NCBI RefSeq assembly: GCF_006345825.1
Contig: NZ_VCIX01000088.1
Span: 231,454 to 295,453, forward strand
Source of the DNA: Paenibacillus paridis
GTDB taxonomy: Bacteria > Bacillota > Bacilli > Paenibacillales > Paenibacillaceae
Direction: 5' to 3'
DNA: 64,000 nucleotides
The translations under genes and the position numbers were made by a program. Below are positions 25,816 through 33,508 of the stretch, in pieces (position 1 is the first letter of the stretch; the number at the start of each line of letters is the position of its first letter). The notes beneath the pieces are model-generated. The model did not search any database. It was not told where the DNA came from and saw only the letters and a program-made list of their open reading frames with translations.

Positions 25816-28074
25816 TTGGCGGATACAAAGGCAAAACAATGGATAGACGAACCAGAAGAAGGCACGGGCAAAGCGAAGCTGACGGATGAGCAGAAAGCGG
25901 CCGAGAGCCAGCGGATTATGAATGGGATTGCCGCGCAGTTGTCCATTCCCATTTCAAAAGTGAAATCAGCGGTCAGCTTGCTTGACGAAGGCAATACGAT
26001 TCCGTTTATTGCAAGGTACCGTAAGGAAATGACTGGCGAGCTCGATGAGAACGACCTAAGGTCGATCGAAGAGAAGCTGCAATATATGCGTAACCTTGAG
26101 GAGCGAAAGCGCGAGGTTGTCCGCCTGATCGATGAACAAGGCAAGCTAACCGAGGAGCTGCGCAAAGCAATCAATCAGTCGGTTAAGCTGCAGGAAATTG
26201 AGGATTTGTACCGGCCTTACCGGCAAAAGAGGAAAACCCGGGCAAGCGTAGCAAAGGAAAGAGGACTGGAGCCATTAGCCGTATGGCTGTGGTCGCAGCC
26301 CCGAATCGGTGATCCGCTTGCGGAAGCATCACGTTACGTGAATGAAGAGAAGGGCGTTCCAACCGCACAGGATGCGCTTAATGGAGCGATGGACATCCTT
26401 GCGGAAAATATCGCGGATGATGCGTCGATACGTGCGTGGGTGCGTAAATTCACGTTCGATCAGGCGCTGATTAAAACCGATGCGAAAAACGCTGCCGAGG
26501 AATCGGTTTATGAAATGTACTACAGCTACCAGGAGCCGGTTCGCAAGCTGCCTCCCCACCGGGTGCTCGCCATTAACCGGGGGGAGCGCGAGGAGGTGCT
26601 GCGCGTAGCCTTTGATGTGCCGACTGATCGTATCCACGAGCATATCCAGCGCAAGCTGCTTCGAAATGGGACAGCCCAGTCCATTCGTGATATTCTTGTT
26701 GCAGTTATCGAGGATTCCTATAAACGGTTGATTTCGCCTTCTATTGAGCGTGAGGTGCGAGGCGAGCTGACGGAAAAAGCAGAAGAGCATGCAATCTCAA
26801 TTTTCTCAGAGAATCTTCGCAATTTGCTGCTGCAGCCTCCGGTCAGAGGAAATATCGTGCTTGGCGTCGACCCGGCATTCCGTACGGGCTGCAAGCTGGC
26901 GGTTATCGATGATATCGGCAAGCTGCTTGAAGTCGCAGTATCGTATCCAACGCCGCCAAACAACAAGGTAGCCGAAGCGGAGAAGCTTATTAACGGCTTG
27001 ATCGACAAGTATAAGGTCGAGCTGATCGTTATCGGAAATGGTACCGCTTCTCGGGAAACCGAGCAGTTTATCGCAACCCTGATAGGCAAGCGCAAAGCCG
27101 CCTCTACGGGCGGCGCGGAGCTGAAGTATATTATTGTCAACGAAGCGGGCGCAAGCGTCTATTCGGCCTCCAAGCTTGCTCAGGAAGAGTTTCCGGAGCT
27201 TGACGTGGCGGAACGCAGCGCAGTGTCGATAGCACGCAGGCTTCAGGACCCGCTGGCTGAGCTCGTGAAAATCGAACCAAAGGCTATTGGCGTTGGTCAA
27301 TACCAGCATGACGTCAGCCAGAAGCGACTGGATGAGTCGCTTGGCGGGGTGGTTGAATCGGCGGTTAACCATGTCGGTGTCGATGTAAATACTGCCTCTG
27401 CCTCGTTGCTGTCCTATGTGGCGGGCATTAATGGGACGATCGCCAAAAACATCGTCAAATACCGCGATGAGAACGGCCGCTTTGCGAAGCGCACGCAGCT
27501 TCAGAAGGTGCCTCGCCTTGGCGCCAAGTCCTATGAGCAGTGCATCGGCTTCCTGCGTATCGTAGAGCCTGTCAATCCGCTCGACAGCACGCCGATTCAT
27601 CCGGAGTCCTATGACGTAGTAGACAAGCTGTTTAAAGAGCTGGGGCTTACCCTTAAGCAGCTTGGAACGGATGAGCTGAAGACGAAGCTGACGGAGCTGA
27701 ATGTAGAACAAACGGCTTCTGCGCTTGACGTTGGCGTGCCTACACTTCGCGATATTATGGATAGCTTGCTTCGTCCGGGGCGTGATCCGCGCGAGGAGCT
27801 GCCTCCGCCGATTTTCCACACGGATGTTCTGAATATTGAAGATTTAAAGCCGGGCATGGAGCTGCATGGCACGGTGCGCAATGTTATTGATTTTGGCGCT
27901 TTCGTCGATATCGGCATCAAAAATGATGGGCTCGTTCACATTTCCCAGCTAAGCGACAAATTCGTCAAGCGTCCGATGGACGTCGTGTCTGTCGGCGATA
28001 CGGTGACGGTATGGGTGCTGAGCGTCGATGAGAAAAAAGGACGCGTAAGCTTAACGATGCGCAAGCCAGTATAG
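25816..28074 (+). CDS. tex: Tex family S1 RNA-binding protein
   Basis: Nucleic-acid-binding protein linked to transcription and, in other bacteria, ribosome or toxin-gene regulation. It is 752 residues. Order seen: a helical Tex N-domain with IPFIARYRKEMTGELDE (about 60), a YqgF/RNase H-like domain starting NIVLGVDPAFRTGCKLAV (about 345), helix-hairpin-helix segments with LLSYVAGINGTIAKNIV, and a C-terminal S1 domain (GTVRNVIDFGAFVDIGIKND). The start is a TTG at 25816 set by GAAGGGGC; the ATG at 25809 is out of frame. In Bacillus subtilis the homologue also lies beside cmpA and the SprT-like gene. Confidence 0.95.
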   Translation: MADTKAKQWIDEPEEGTGKAKLTDEQKAAESQRIMNGIAAQLSIPISKVKSAVSLLDEGNTIPFIARYRKEMTGELDENDLRSIEEKLQYMRNLEERKREVVRLIDEQGKLTEELRKAINQSVKLQEIEDLYRPYRQKRKTRASVAKERGLEPLAVWLWSQPRIGDPLAEASRYVNEEKGVPTAQDALNGAMDILAENIADDASIRAWVRKFTFDQALIKTDAKNAAEESVYEMYYSYQEPVRKLPPHRVLAINRGEREEVLRVAFDVPTDRIHEHIQRKLLRNGTAQSIRDILVAVIEDSYKRLISPSIEREVRGELTEKAEEHAISIFSENLRNLLLQPPVRGNIVLGVDPAFRTGCKLAVIDDIGKLLEVAVSYPTPPNNKVAEAEKLINGLIDKYKVELIVIGNGTASRETEQFIATLIGKRKAASTGGAELKYIIVNEAGASVYSASKLAQEEFPELDVAERSAVSIARRLQDPLAELVKIEPKAIGVGQYQHDVSQKRLDESLGGVVESAVNHVGVDVNTASASLLSYVAGINGTIAKNIVKYRDENGRFAKRTQLQKVPRLGAKSYEQCIGFLRIVEPVNPLDSTPIHPESYDVVDKLFKELGLTLKQLGTDELKTKLTELNVEQTASALDVGVPTLRDIMDSLLRPGRDPREELPPPIFHTDVLNIEDLKPGMELHGTVRNVIDFGAFVDIGIKNDGLVHISQLSDKFVKRPMDVVSVGDTVTVWVLSVDEKKGRVSLTMRKPV

Positions 28075-28084
28075 ACAAGACCAG

Positions 28085-28119
28085 ATAAAGGGTTTGCCTG
28101 CCAAAGGCAAGCCCTTTAT
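28085..28119 (+). terminator. Terminator hairpin after tex
   Basis: ATAAAGGG-type arm 28085-28099 pairs with 28105-28119 with one G-T pair; only a weak T-run follows. Confidence 0.65.
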
Positions 28120-28169
28120 ACTTAATCTAGAAGCATGGGCATCGCCAACTACCCTGCAAAAGGAGTGAG

Positions 28170-28622
28170 ATGACTATGAAAACAGACAGGGCTGCAAGCA
28201 CGGCACACCCCAAATGGTTTGGTTTGGCACTGCAGGCGCTTGTGATCTTATCGCGCAAATCGGAGATCTACCCGAGCGCTGCCATCGCCGACTGTTTAAA
28301 ATCAGAGGCAACGCAGCTGCGCAAAGTACTTGCGAAGCTGGCGGCAGCGCAGCTGATTGAAACGAAGGAAGGACGCGACGGGGGATACCGGCTAAAGCGG
28401 GCGCCAGAATCGCTTACCCTTGCCGAGGTATACTTGGCTCTTAAAGTCGGTGAACCGTTATGCAGCGGCATGCTGGATACGGTGTGCACCAAAGATTCAA
28501 GCATGCTTATGCAATCGGCGTTTGTCGATATCGCAAATGAAATAGAAGAGAAAACGATTGATACGCTACAGCAGCATACGATTGCCCAGCTCGCGGAGAG
28601 AACGTGGACTTACCGTCCTTAA
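28170..28622 (+). CDS. Rrf2-family transcriptional regulator
   Basis: A 150-residue winged-helix regulator. The HTH region (about 15-65) includes LALQALVILSRKSE, AAIADCLKSEATQLRKVLAKL and the wing EGRDGGYRLKRAPESLTL, a typical Rrf2 pattern. The three-cysteine Fe-S cluster of IscR/NsrR is not present (only two spaced cysteines near 95-105), so it looks like the YwnA or CymR-like cluster-free branch. AGGAGTGAG precedes the ATG. It lies upstream of a nitroreductase whose promoter carries paired operator-like repeats, which makes that gene the obvious target. Confidence 0.9.
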   Translation: MTMKTDRAASTAHPKWFGLALQALVILSRKSEIYPSAAIADCLKSEATQLRKVLAKLAAAQLIETKEGRDGGYRLKRAPESLTLAEVYLALKVGEPLCSGMLDTVCTKDSSMLMQSAFVDIANEIEEKTIDTLQQHTIAQLAERTWTYRP

Positions 28623-28650
28623 TAGGCGGAAAAATAACAAAGTTAGTCAA

Positions 28651-28736
28651 TTGACAAACGCATATTCGCGACCTTATACTGTGTATATAAATGATACAGT
28701 TCATTGCGCTGTTAACTGTGCAGTTAAAAACACAGT
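28651..28736 (+). promoter_or_regulatory. Sigma-A promoter with two operator-like repeats before the nitroreductase gene
   Basis: TTGACA (28651-28656), 18-base spacer, TATACT (28675-28680). Overlapping and following it are two similar dyads: ACTGTG...ACAGT at 28678-28700 and ACTGTG...CACAGT at 28715-28736. The positions over and just after the start site suggest repression, plausibly by the adjacent Rrf2 protein. Confidence 0.7.
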
Positions 28737-28803
28737 ATTATTTTTGAGCTATACTGAGTAAAATGATGCACAGATAAAAAAATATCCTTTGGAGGGAAAC
28801 CCA

Positions 28804-29484
28804 ATGTCTAACACTCAAATTGATTCGCAAGTAAGCGTACAAACGAATGAAAATGCTCAGCCTGCTTTTTTTACCGTGCTTGACGAGCGCCGTTCCGTTC
28901 GCAAATACGACAGCAATGTTGTCATTTCAGATGAGGAAATCCGTGAAATATTGGAGATCGCCACAAAAGCTCCTTCAGGCTCTAACATGCAGCCTTGGCG
29001 CTTTCTCGTTATCACTGATGCTGAGCTTAAACAAAAGCTGCTTCCTATCGCATTTAACCAACAGCAAGTCGTGGAAGCTTCAGCAATCATAGTTGTTCTG
29101 GGCGATTTGGAAATGTACACATTGTCGGAGAAAATTTACGGCGCTGCCGCAAAAGCCGGTTATATGACGGAAGAAGTCGCCAATACCTTTATTACAAATT
29201 CCACTAATATGTATTCGAGCCTGCCAGCGGAGCGCTTAAGGGATATCGTAGTTTTTGATACGGGCCTGATTGCCATGCAGCTTATGCTTACAGCGCGCGC
29301 TAAAGGCTATGATACGGTTCCTATGGGCGGTTACAACAAGGAGCAACTGAAAGAGCTCTTCAACATTTCGGAGCGTTATGTGCCAACCCTGGTGCTGCCA
29401 ATCGGTAAAGCAGCTGCTGCTGGACATCCAACGACTCGCCTGCCGCTTGAGGACATTGTTTCTTTCAATGAGTTCAAGGCTTAA
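28804..29484 (+). CDS. Nitroreductase family protein
   Basis: FMN-dependent NAD(P)H oxidoreductase of about 226 residues. ATG 28804 follows GGAGGG by eight bases; the TTG at 28789 would sit inside that binding site. Motifs: LDERRSVRKYDSN (FMN-binding arginines) near residue 22, TKAPSGSNMQPWRF near 52, and IAMQLMLTARAKGYDT near 155. Substrates of this family include quinones, nitroaromatics and flavins; none can be chosen here. It has its own regulated promoter and a strong terminator. Confidence 0.93.
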   Translation: MSNTQIDSQVSVQTNENAQPAFFTVLDERRSVRKYDSNVVISDEEIREILEIATKAPSGSNMQPWRFLVITDAELKQKLLPIAFNQQQVVEASAIIVVLGDLEMYTLSEKIYGAAAKAGYMTEEVANTFITNSTNMYSSLPAERLRDIVVFDTGLIAMQLMLTARAKGYDTVPMGGYNKEQLKELFNISERYVPTLVLPIGKAAAAGHPTTRLPLEDIVSFNEFKA

Positions 29485-29507
29485 TCGTGCAGGATTACGT
29501 ATAAAAA

Positions 29508-29545
29508 AAAAACCGGCCCCTCGCGTAGGCGGAGGCCGGTTTTTG
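29508..29545 (+). terminator. Intrinsic terminator after the nitroreductase gene
   Basis: AAAAACCGGCC pairs with GGCCGGTTTTT (29534-29544), preceded by an A-run and followed by T, so it can act on both strands. Confidence 0.85.
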
Positions 29546-29552
29546 TCGTACC

Positions 29553-29597
29553 AATATAAGTAGTTATGCGCTTTGCATAGATAACTTCGCTTATATT
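29553..29597. terminator. Second hairpin between convergent genes
   Basis: AATATAAG (29553-29560) pairs with CTTATATT (29590-29597), with an inner GTTAT/ATAAC pairing. It lies between the nitroreductase gene and cmpA on the other strand. Either a terminator or a structured spacer. Confidence 0.4.
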
Positions 29598-29668
29598 TGC
29601 CGCAAGAAGAACTGCACTTGCAATCAAAGTGACGCACGCTTGCGGTTATGTGATCCAATCGGGATCGA

Positions 29669-29812
29669 TCATTGGAATTCGGTACCGCTGATTTGTTCCT
29701 TCGGACTTTGTTTATTGCGATAAAAATACCAGCAGTCGTTCAGCAGCTTGATTTGCCTGCGATCCTTCTTTTGAAATGCGCGCATGAGTTGATTGCACAG
29801 CCACTGTGGCAT
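29669..29812 (-). CDS. cmpA: Cortex morphogenetic protein CmpA
   Basis: A 47-residue gene. The start MPQWLCNQLMRAF, the middle KKDRRQIKLLNDCWYFYR and the small size match Bacillus CmpA, which starts MPNWL and ends with a CWFFYRKK-type motif; this protein has about ten extra C-terminal residues. CmpA delays cortex assembly and helps ClpXP remove SpoIVA in defective sporulating cells (known in Bacillus subtilis). ATG 29812 is nine bases from GGGAGGAGG, while ATG 29818 is too close to it. Neighbourhood agrees: tex on one side, sprT on the other. Confidence 0.9.
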   Translation of the reverse strand: MPQWLCNQLMRAFQKKDRRQIKLLNDCWYFYRNKQSPKEQISGTEFQ

Positions 29813-29891
29813 ACGCATCGTCCTCCTCCCAGGGGCTGACTTGTTGTAATACTACAATATGGGGAAGGGCGATTGACCGTGCAGGTCCACT

Positions 29892-30254
29892 CTAAATGCT
29901 CTGTTCTTCCTCGTACTCTTCGTACCACTGCTCAAGCTGCGCTTGAAGCGCGCGAATTTCAGTGAGTAACGAGATCAGCGGGTATGCTTTTTCCTTCACC
30001 ACAGCAAAATCCTGTTCCAGGCTGTTAATGTAATCAAGGCCGGAAATAATCGTGATGCTCGTATCATGCAGTTCGACATCATCGCATTCGGCTAGTGCAT
30101 AAGGCAGATTAGGAATGTGTTCTGCGGTGAGCTTGTCAATTTCTTTATGGAGCCGCAGGTTGAGCGCGCTAAGCTGATAAGCGTGCGAAGCGGGCATTTC
30201 GACAAACAGAATGTTGTCGCTTTGTTTCAGTAAGACATAGCGCATAGTTGCCAT
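29892..30254 (-). CDS. Hypothetical conserved-looking protein
   Basis: A 120-residue soluble acidic protein. The N-terminal part (MRYVLLKQSDNILFVEMPASH) looks like a beta hairpin; the C-terminal 40 residues (ALQAQLEQWYEEYEEEQSI) form a charged helix, possibly coiled coil. No cysteine-rich or catalytic motif. ATG 30254 or 30245 may start it; GAGGGGAG lies 13 bases upstream of the first. It is transcribed in the same direction as cmpA, 79 bases before it, and away from sprT. I do not recognise the family. Confidence 0.7.
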   Translation of the reverse strand: MATMRYVLLKQSDNILFVEMPASHAYQLSALNLRLHKEIDKLTAEHIPNLPYALAECDDVELHDTSITIISGLDYINSLEQDFAVVKEKAYPLISLLTEIRALQAQLEQWYEEYEEEQSI

Positions 30255-30328
30255 AATCGTGTTTGGTCTCCCCTCGGTATGTTACCGTCCGTCATTTGCC
30301 GATATTTCATCAATTTTATAATTCCTAC

Positions 30329-30359
30329 TTGACAGTGTAGCGTATCGCAGCTTTAAAAT
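30329..30359 (+). promoter_or_regulatory. Putative promoter of the SprT-like gene
   Basis: TTGACA (30329-30334) followed at a 17-19 base spacing by TTTAAAAT; GGGGGAG binding site and ATG 30385 follow. Confidence 0.55.
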
Positions 30360-30384
30360 TCAAGTAGTTGGGGGAGAATAATCA

Positions 30385-30864
30385 ATGAACAATGAGGCTT
30401 TGCAGCAATGGGTTGAACGCATTTCCATAACTTTCTTCGGCAGGCCTTTTTTGCACCATGCGACTTTCAACAGCCGATTGAAAGCGACAGGCGGACGATA
30501 TTTTACGCGATCGCATAATATCGAGATTAGCCCGCATCAGCTTTCTGAATTTGGTCCGGAGGAAACGGAAAAAATAATTAAGCATGAGCTATGCCATTAT
30601 CATTTGCATATAATGAAGCGGGGATACAAGCACCGAGATGCTGATTTCAAGCAGCTGCTTGCCCATGTTGGCGGTTCACGCTATTGCCAGTCGCTTCCTG
30701 AACGCGCACAGAGCAAGCAGCAGCCGTTTCGGTACAAGCTTATATGCCGCAATTGCGGCATGGAATATTTACGAAAACGGAAGGTAGATCCGGCCAAATA
30801 TGTGTGTGGAAAATGCCGCGGAAAATTATTGTTAAAAACGATTGACATTGAAAGTACCACATGA
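30385..30864 (+). CDS. SprT-like zinc metalloprotease-fold protein (YdcK)
   Basis: A 159-residue protein of the SprT/YdcK family. It has the HELCHYHLH metal site (HExxH plus a further histidine) near residue 68 and a C-terminal zinc ribbon with CRNCG near 119 and CGKC near 139, giving four ligands. Bacterial members are largely uncharacterised; the eukaryotic relatives repair DNA-protein crosslinks (family knowledge). The promoter of the tRNA array lies inside its last codons. The order tex-cmpA-sprT-tRNAs is the same as in Bacillus subtilis. Confidence 0.9.
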   Translation: MNNEALQQWVERISITFFGRPFLHHATFNSRLKATGGRYFTRSHNIEISPHQLSEFGPEETEKIIKHELCHYHLHIMKRGYKHRDADFKQLLAHVGGSRYCQSLPERAQSKQQPFRYKLICRNCGMEYLRKRKVDPAKYVCGKCRGKLLLKTIDIESTT

Positions 30865-30870
30865 TATATT
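30842..30870 (+). promoter_or_regulatory. Promoter of the tRNA array
   Basis: TTGACA (30842-30847), 17-base spacer, TATATT (30865-30870). It is embedded in the 3' end of the SprT-like gene and lies 22 bases before tRNA-Asn. Confidence 0.8.
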
Positions 30871-30891
30871 ATTACTTGTCACTTTTACTTT

Positions 30892-30967
30892 TCCCTGATA
30901 GCTCAGTTGGTAGAGCACTCGACTGTTAATCGAGTTGTCACAGGTTCGAGTCCTGTTCGGGGAGCCA
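30892..30967 (+). tRNA. tRNA-Asn (GTT)
   Basis: Acceptor arms TCCCTGA and TCGGGGA, D-loop AGCTCAGTTGGTAGAGC, anticodon loop with GTT, T-arm GGTTCGAGTCC and encoded CCA end. Confidence 0.97.
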
Positions 30968-30972
30968 GATTT

Positions 30973-31063
30973 GGAGAGATACCCAAGTGGCTCAAGGGGA
31001 CCCTCTGCTAAGGGGTTAGACTGCGTAAGTGGTGCGAGGGTTCGAATCCCTCTCTCTCCGCCA
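30973..31063 (+). tRNA. tRNA-Ser (GCT)
   Basis: Class II tRNA with a long variable arm. Acceptor arms GGAGAGA and TCTCTCC, anticodon GCT within CTGCTAA, encoded CCA. It follows tRNA-Asn by five bases. Confidence 0.97.
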
Positions 31064-31092
31064 CATTTTTTCTCACAAGTGTTTGTAACGGG

Positions 31093-31117
31093 AAGACCGT
31101 TCATCCGGTCTTTTTTA
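31093..31117 (+). terminator. Terminator after tRNA-Ser
   Basis: AAGACCG pairs with CGGTCTT, followed by six T. It separates the Asn-Ser pair from the Glu-Lys-Leu block. Confidence 0.75.
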
Positions 31118-31171
31118 TTTGCCACTCAAGGTTGCAGGGCAGTGAGAAGCGATGATTGATGTAACATATAC

Positions 31172-31246
31172 GGCCCGTTGGTCAAGTGGTTAAGACACCT
31201 CCCTTTCACGGAGGTAACAGGGGTTCGAGTCCCCTACGGGTCACCA
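31172..31246 (+). tRNA. tRNA-Glu (TTC), copy 1
   Basis: Acceptor arms GGCCCGT and ACGGGTC, anticodon TTC in CCTTTCAC, encoded CCA. The same sequence recurs at 32115. Confidence 0.97.
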
Positions 31247-31298
31247 TTTATGCTTAAAGTGTACGGGCTCTTCAGGAGATCGGATACAACTACAGCGA

Positions 31299-31374
31299 GA
31301 GCCATTAGCTCAGTTGGTAGAGCACCTGACTTTTAATCAGGGTGTCGAAGGTTCGAGTCCTTCATGGCTCACCA
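31299..31374 (+). tRNA. tRNA-Lys (TTT), copy 1
   Basis: Acceptor arms GAGCCAT and ATGGCTC, anticodon TTT in ACTTTTAAT, encoded CCA. Repeated at 32239. Confidence 0.97.
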
Positions 31375-31420
31375 TTTGTTTTATCAGAATGGAAGCGAAG
31401 GATAATTAACTTATAAATGT

Positions 31421-31505
31421 GCGGTAGTGGTGGAACGGCAGACACGCTATCTTGAGGGGGTAGTGTCCCATGGACGTGCAGGTTCAAATCCTGTCTACCG
31501 CACCA
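31421..31505 (+). tRNA. tRNA-Leu (GAG), copy 1
   Basis: Class II tRNA with acceptor arms GCGGTAG and CTACCGC, anticodon loop TTGAGGG (GAG), long variable arm, encoded CCA. Repeated at 32369. In Bacillus subtilis a leucine tRNA at the equivalent place is the ICEBs1 attachment site; no element is inserted here. Confidence 0.96.
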
Positions 31506-31580
31506 TAACTTACTCTTAGCCGATGCGTATAGGTGAACTTAGAAGGTGTCATTCTGAATGCACTTTTCTGATAGATGATG

Positions 31581-31627
31581 CCACTTTATATTCAGATCAT
31601 AAAATCTGACTAGAGAGTGGTTTTTTC
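31581..31627 (+). terminator. Terminator after the first tRNA block
   Basis: CCACT pairs with AGTGG and CAGAT with ATCTG in one nested hairpin, followed by six T. Confidence 0.75.
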
Positions 31628-31686
31628 GTTATAAGTTACTCGAACCGTCTGAACAGATGCATCATTAGAGAAGAGGAGCTGTAAAT

Positions 31687-32001
31687 ATGAAAATCAACTT
31701 AAACTTTACGAACAAAGGACAAGCGGCCATTGGCAAATTTAACAACGAGGAATTGCTTGAGATTTTTGGTCGTTACAGCAACACTTTAATGAAGAAATAT
31801 TCAATCGAGGTAACGGTGCCTGCTGAGGGCAACGAAGCGATCATCGAAAAAGGCGTATTATCCGTTTACGTCGACAAAATCGAGTGCGACGTTGAAACTT
31901 TCTTTAAAGAGCTTGGCAGAGATGTTAAGGTCCCTTTGAAAAAAAGACTAACGCCTGAGGACAAGCTCGATAACGTATTTAAAGCTGAAACAATCGGATA
32001 A
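31687..32001 (+). CDS. Orphan small protein between two tRNA blocks
   Basis: A 104-residue soluble protein of mixed charge with no cysteines, signal peptide or membrane segment. The N-terminal half alternates beta and helix (MKINLNFTNKGQAAIGKF, then a helix with LLEIFGRYSNTLMKKYSI). The C-terminal part is charged (LKKRLTPEDKLDNVF). GAGGAGC precedes the ATG by about eight bases, so expression is likely. It is bounded by a terminator upstream and by the promoter of the second tRNA triad downstream. I do not recognise it. Confidence 0.75.
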   Translation: MKINLNFTNKGQAAIGKFNNEELLEIFGRYSNTLMKKYSIEVTVPAEGNEAIIEKGVLSVYVDKIECDVETFFKELGRDVKVPLKKRLTPEDKLDNVFKAETIG

Positions 32002-32042
32002 GCAGGGCGGCTTGCCGCTTTGATTATTTTCGAAAAAAATGC

Positions 32043-32071
32043 TTGTACTTTTGCTGAGAAGCTGATATAAT
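32043..32071 (+). promoter_or_regulatory. Promoter of the second tRNA block
   Basis: TTGTAC (32043-32048), 17-base spacer, TATAAT (32066-32071), 43 bases before tRNA-Glu copy 2. Confidence 0.8.
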
Positions 32072-32114
32072 CATTTTTGTTGTCTCAGGTAGACATCTTT
32101 ATGGTGTAGCAAAC

Positions 32115-32189
32115 GGCCCGTTGGTCAAGTGGTTAAGACACCTCCCTTTCACGGAGGTAACAGGGGTTCGAGTCCCCTACGGGTCACCA
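32115..32189 (+). tRNA. tRNA-Glu (TTC), copy 2
   Basis: Same sequence as the copy at 31172, by direct reading, with encoded CCA. Confidence 0.97.
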
Positions 32190-32238
32190 TTATCCTCAAT
32201 GTGTATCAGCTCTAATGAGCTCGACCACGTCACAGTGA

Positions 32239-32314
32239 GAGCCATTAGCTCAGTTGGTAGAGCACCTGACTTTTAATCAGGGTGTCGAAGGTTCGAGTCC
32301 TTCATGGCTCACCA
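32239..32314 (+). tRNA. tRNA-Lys (TTT), copy 2
   Basis: Same sequence as the copy at 31299. The spacer before it is related to, but diverged from, the spacer in the first block. Confidence 0.97.
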
Positions 32315-32368
32315 TTTTCTTTGATTCTCAAAGTGAATGGAATGAAGGCAAGCAGTAACTTCAAATGT

Positions 32369-32453
32369 GCGGTAGTGGTGGAACGGCAGACACGCTATCT
32401 TGAGGGGGTAGTGTCCCATGGACGTGCAGGTTCAAATCCTGTCTACCGCACCA
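32369..32453 (+). tRNA. tRNA-Leu (GAG), copy 2
   Basis: Same sequence as the copy at 31421; last tRNA of the array, followed by a strong terminator. Confidence 0.96.
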
Positions 32454-32467
32454 ATAATCATAAACTC

Positions 32468-32495
32468 AACGACCCTTGCGAAAGGGTCGTTTTTT
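32468..32495 (+). terminator. Terminator ending the tRNA array
   Basis: AACGACCCTT pairs with AAGGGTCGTT around a four-base loop, followed by a T-run. Confidence 0.88.
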
Positions 32496-32545
32496 AGTTG
32501 CGTCTGACATTATTATCCGTGACAGTGGACAAAGAAGCAGCTCCT

Positions 32546-33325
32546 TTACGGAGTCCAATAAAGGAAAGCGATATCGTCGACCATCCATTTGTCCTGAATA
32601 TATTTTAAAATGATCCTACGTTCCACGAGCAAGCCGCCGCTGTTAATTGCACTGCCATCCTGGCTAATATATCCTTCGTTCTTATCCGAATAGCTATAAG
32701 GCGTACTCGTAATTTGTTCATTAATGGCCAGACCCTTTTGCTGGATGATTTTATTGATGAAAGCGTCGGTAAAATAATTTTTAAAATGGGCTCTGATTTG
32801 CGGATAGGAAGAAGGCTGAGTAGCTTCGTTAGCTTTTTTGATCAGCGCGTTAATGTATTCTTGTGGGATGCCCGAATGGTTGGAGGTTGCTTCGGTCGTA
32901 ATGAGTACATTCTTGTCGCCTAACGCTACATTTGACGTTTTCGTAGCAGGATCCCAAGAAATTGTACCGCCAAGCCCTTGGCTGACAAAGCGAATCGGAA
33001 CGTAAGTAACGCCTTCGTTTACCCGTGCAGGAACGTCAATGGTGAATTCTTTTCCATCCCGTGTCGCTTTGGTTGAGTTTATTTTCAATATAACCTCGCT
33101 TTCCCCATTTAGAATAGTGACGGTTTTGGACTGCGGATTCCAGACGACATCGGCGCCTAATCCGGCAGACACGCCACGAACAGGCACTAACATACGGCCT
33201 TGCACGACCTTTCCCATTATGGAAAAAGGGCTCGCGTCGGGCTGATTCTCTGCAAAACTTTGATTAGGCAAAATAGTAGATACAGTCAGCCAAAGTCCCA
33301 GTAACGCAACAGCGGTTTTCTTCAT
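32546..33325 (-). CDS. Exported protein with copper amine oxidase-like stalk domain
   Basis: A 259-residue secreted protein. It has a signal peptide (about 1-25, ending SFAEN) and an N-terminal stalk domain of the copper amine oxidase N-type (about 35-135) with its two repeated signatures, MLVPVRGVSAGLGADVVWN and YVPIRFVSQGLGGTISWD. The remaining 110 residues are an unrecognised alpha/beta domain ending in WMVDDIAFLYWTP, reminiscent of small NTF2-like folds. There is no amine oxidase catalytic domain. In Paenibacillus such stalk domains occur on many surface proteins. It is convergent with the tRNA array; function unknown. Confidence 0.85.
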   Translation of the reverse strand: MKKTAVALLGLWLTVSTILPNQSFAENQPDASPFSIMGKVVQGRMLVPVRGVSAGLGADVVWNPQSKTVTILNGESEVILKINSTKATRDGKEFTIDVPARVNEGVTYVPIRFVSQGLGGTISWDPATKTSNVALGDKNVLITTEATSNHSGIPQEYINALIKKANEATQPSSYPQIRAHFKNYFTDAFINKIIQQKGLAINEQITSTPYSYSDKNEGYISQDGSAINSGGLLVERRIILKYIQDKWMVDDIAFLYWTP

Positions 33326-33508
33326 GATAAGTTCCTCCGTTCCATAAAGTAAAAGAGTCTAGCTAGTAATAGTTAGACGCAATTAACATGGACGGGTTGC
33401 GTTAAGCGGAGGGAATTTACGAATGGAGCAGGGGGAAGGTTTTGTTATGCATGCTCGGTTGATTATCTTAAGCTGCCGATATATATTAAAAGAAATGGAG
33501 GTGTGCGC

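Larger units (their letters stand above)
31172..32453 (+). repeat. Duplicated Glu-Lys-Leu tRNA triad
   Basis: Blocks 31172-31505 and 32115-32453 hold the same three tRNAs in the same order with spacers of similar length and partial identity. The 609 bases between hold a terminator, the orphan gene and a new promoter. Confidence 0.9.

Noticed and set aside
26806..27819. Long open frame opposite tex (337 codons, minus strand)
   Set aside because: It is antisense to a convincing Tex protein, arginine- and leucine-rich as expected of a shadow frame, and has no binding site.
31421..32453. Integrated ICEBs1-like element or attachment-site duplication in the leucine tRNA genes
   Set aside because: No integrase, relaxase or conjugation gene is present; the repeats are whole tRNA genes and explained by triad duplication.
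32546..33325. Copper amine oxidase enzyme
   Set aside because: Only the N-terminal stalk-type domain is present; the topaquinone catalytic domain is missing.
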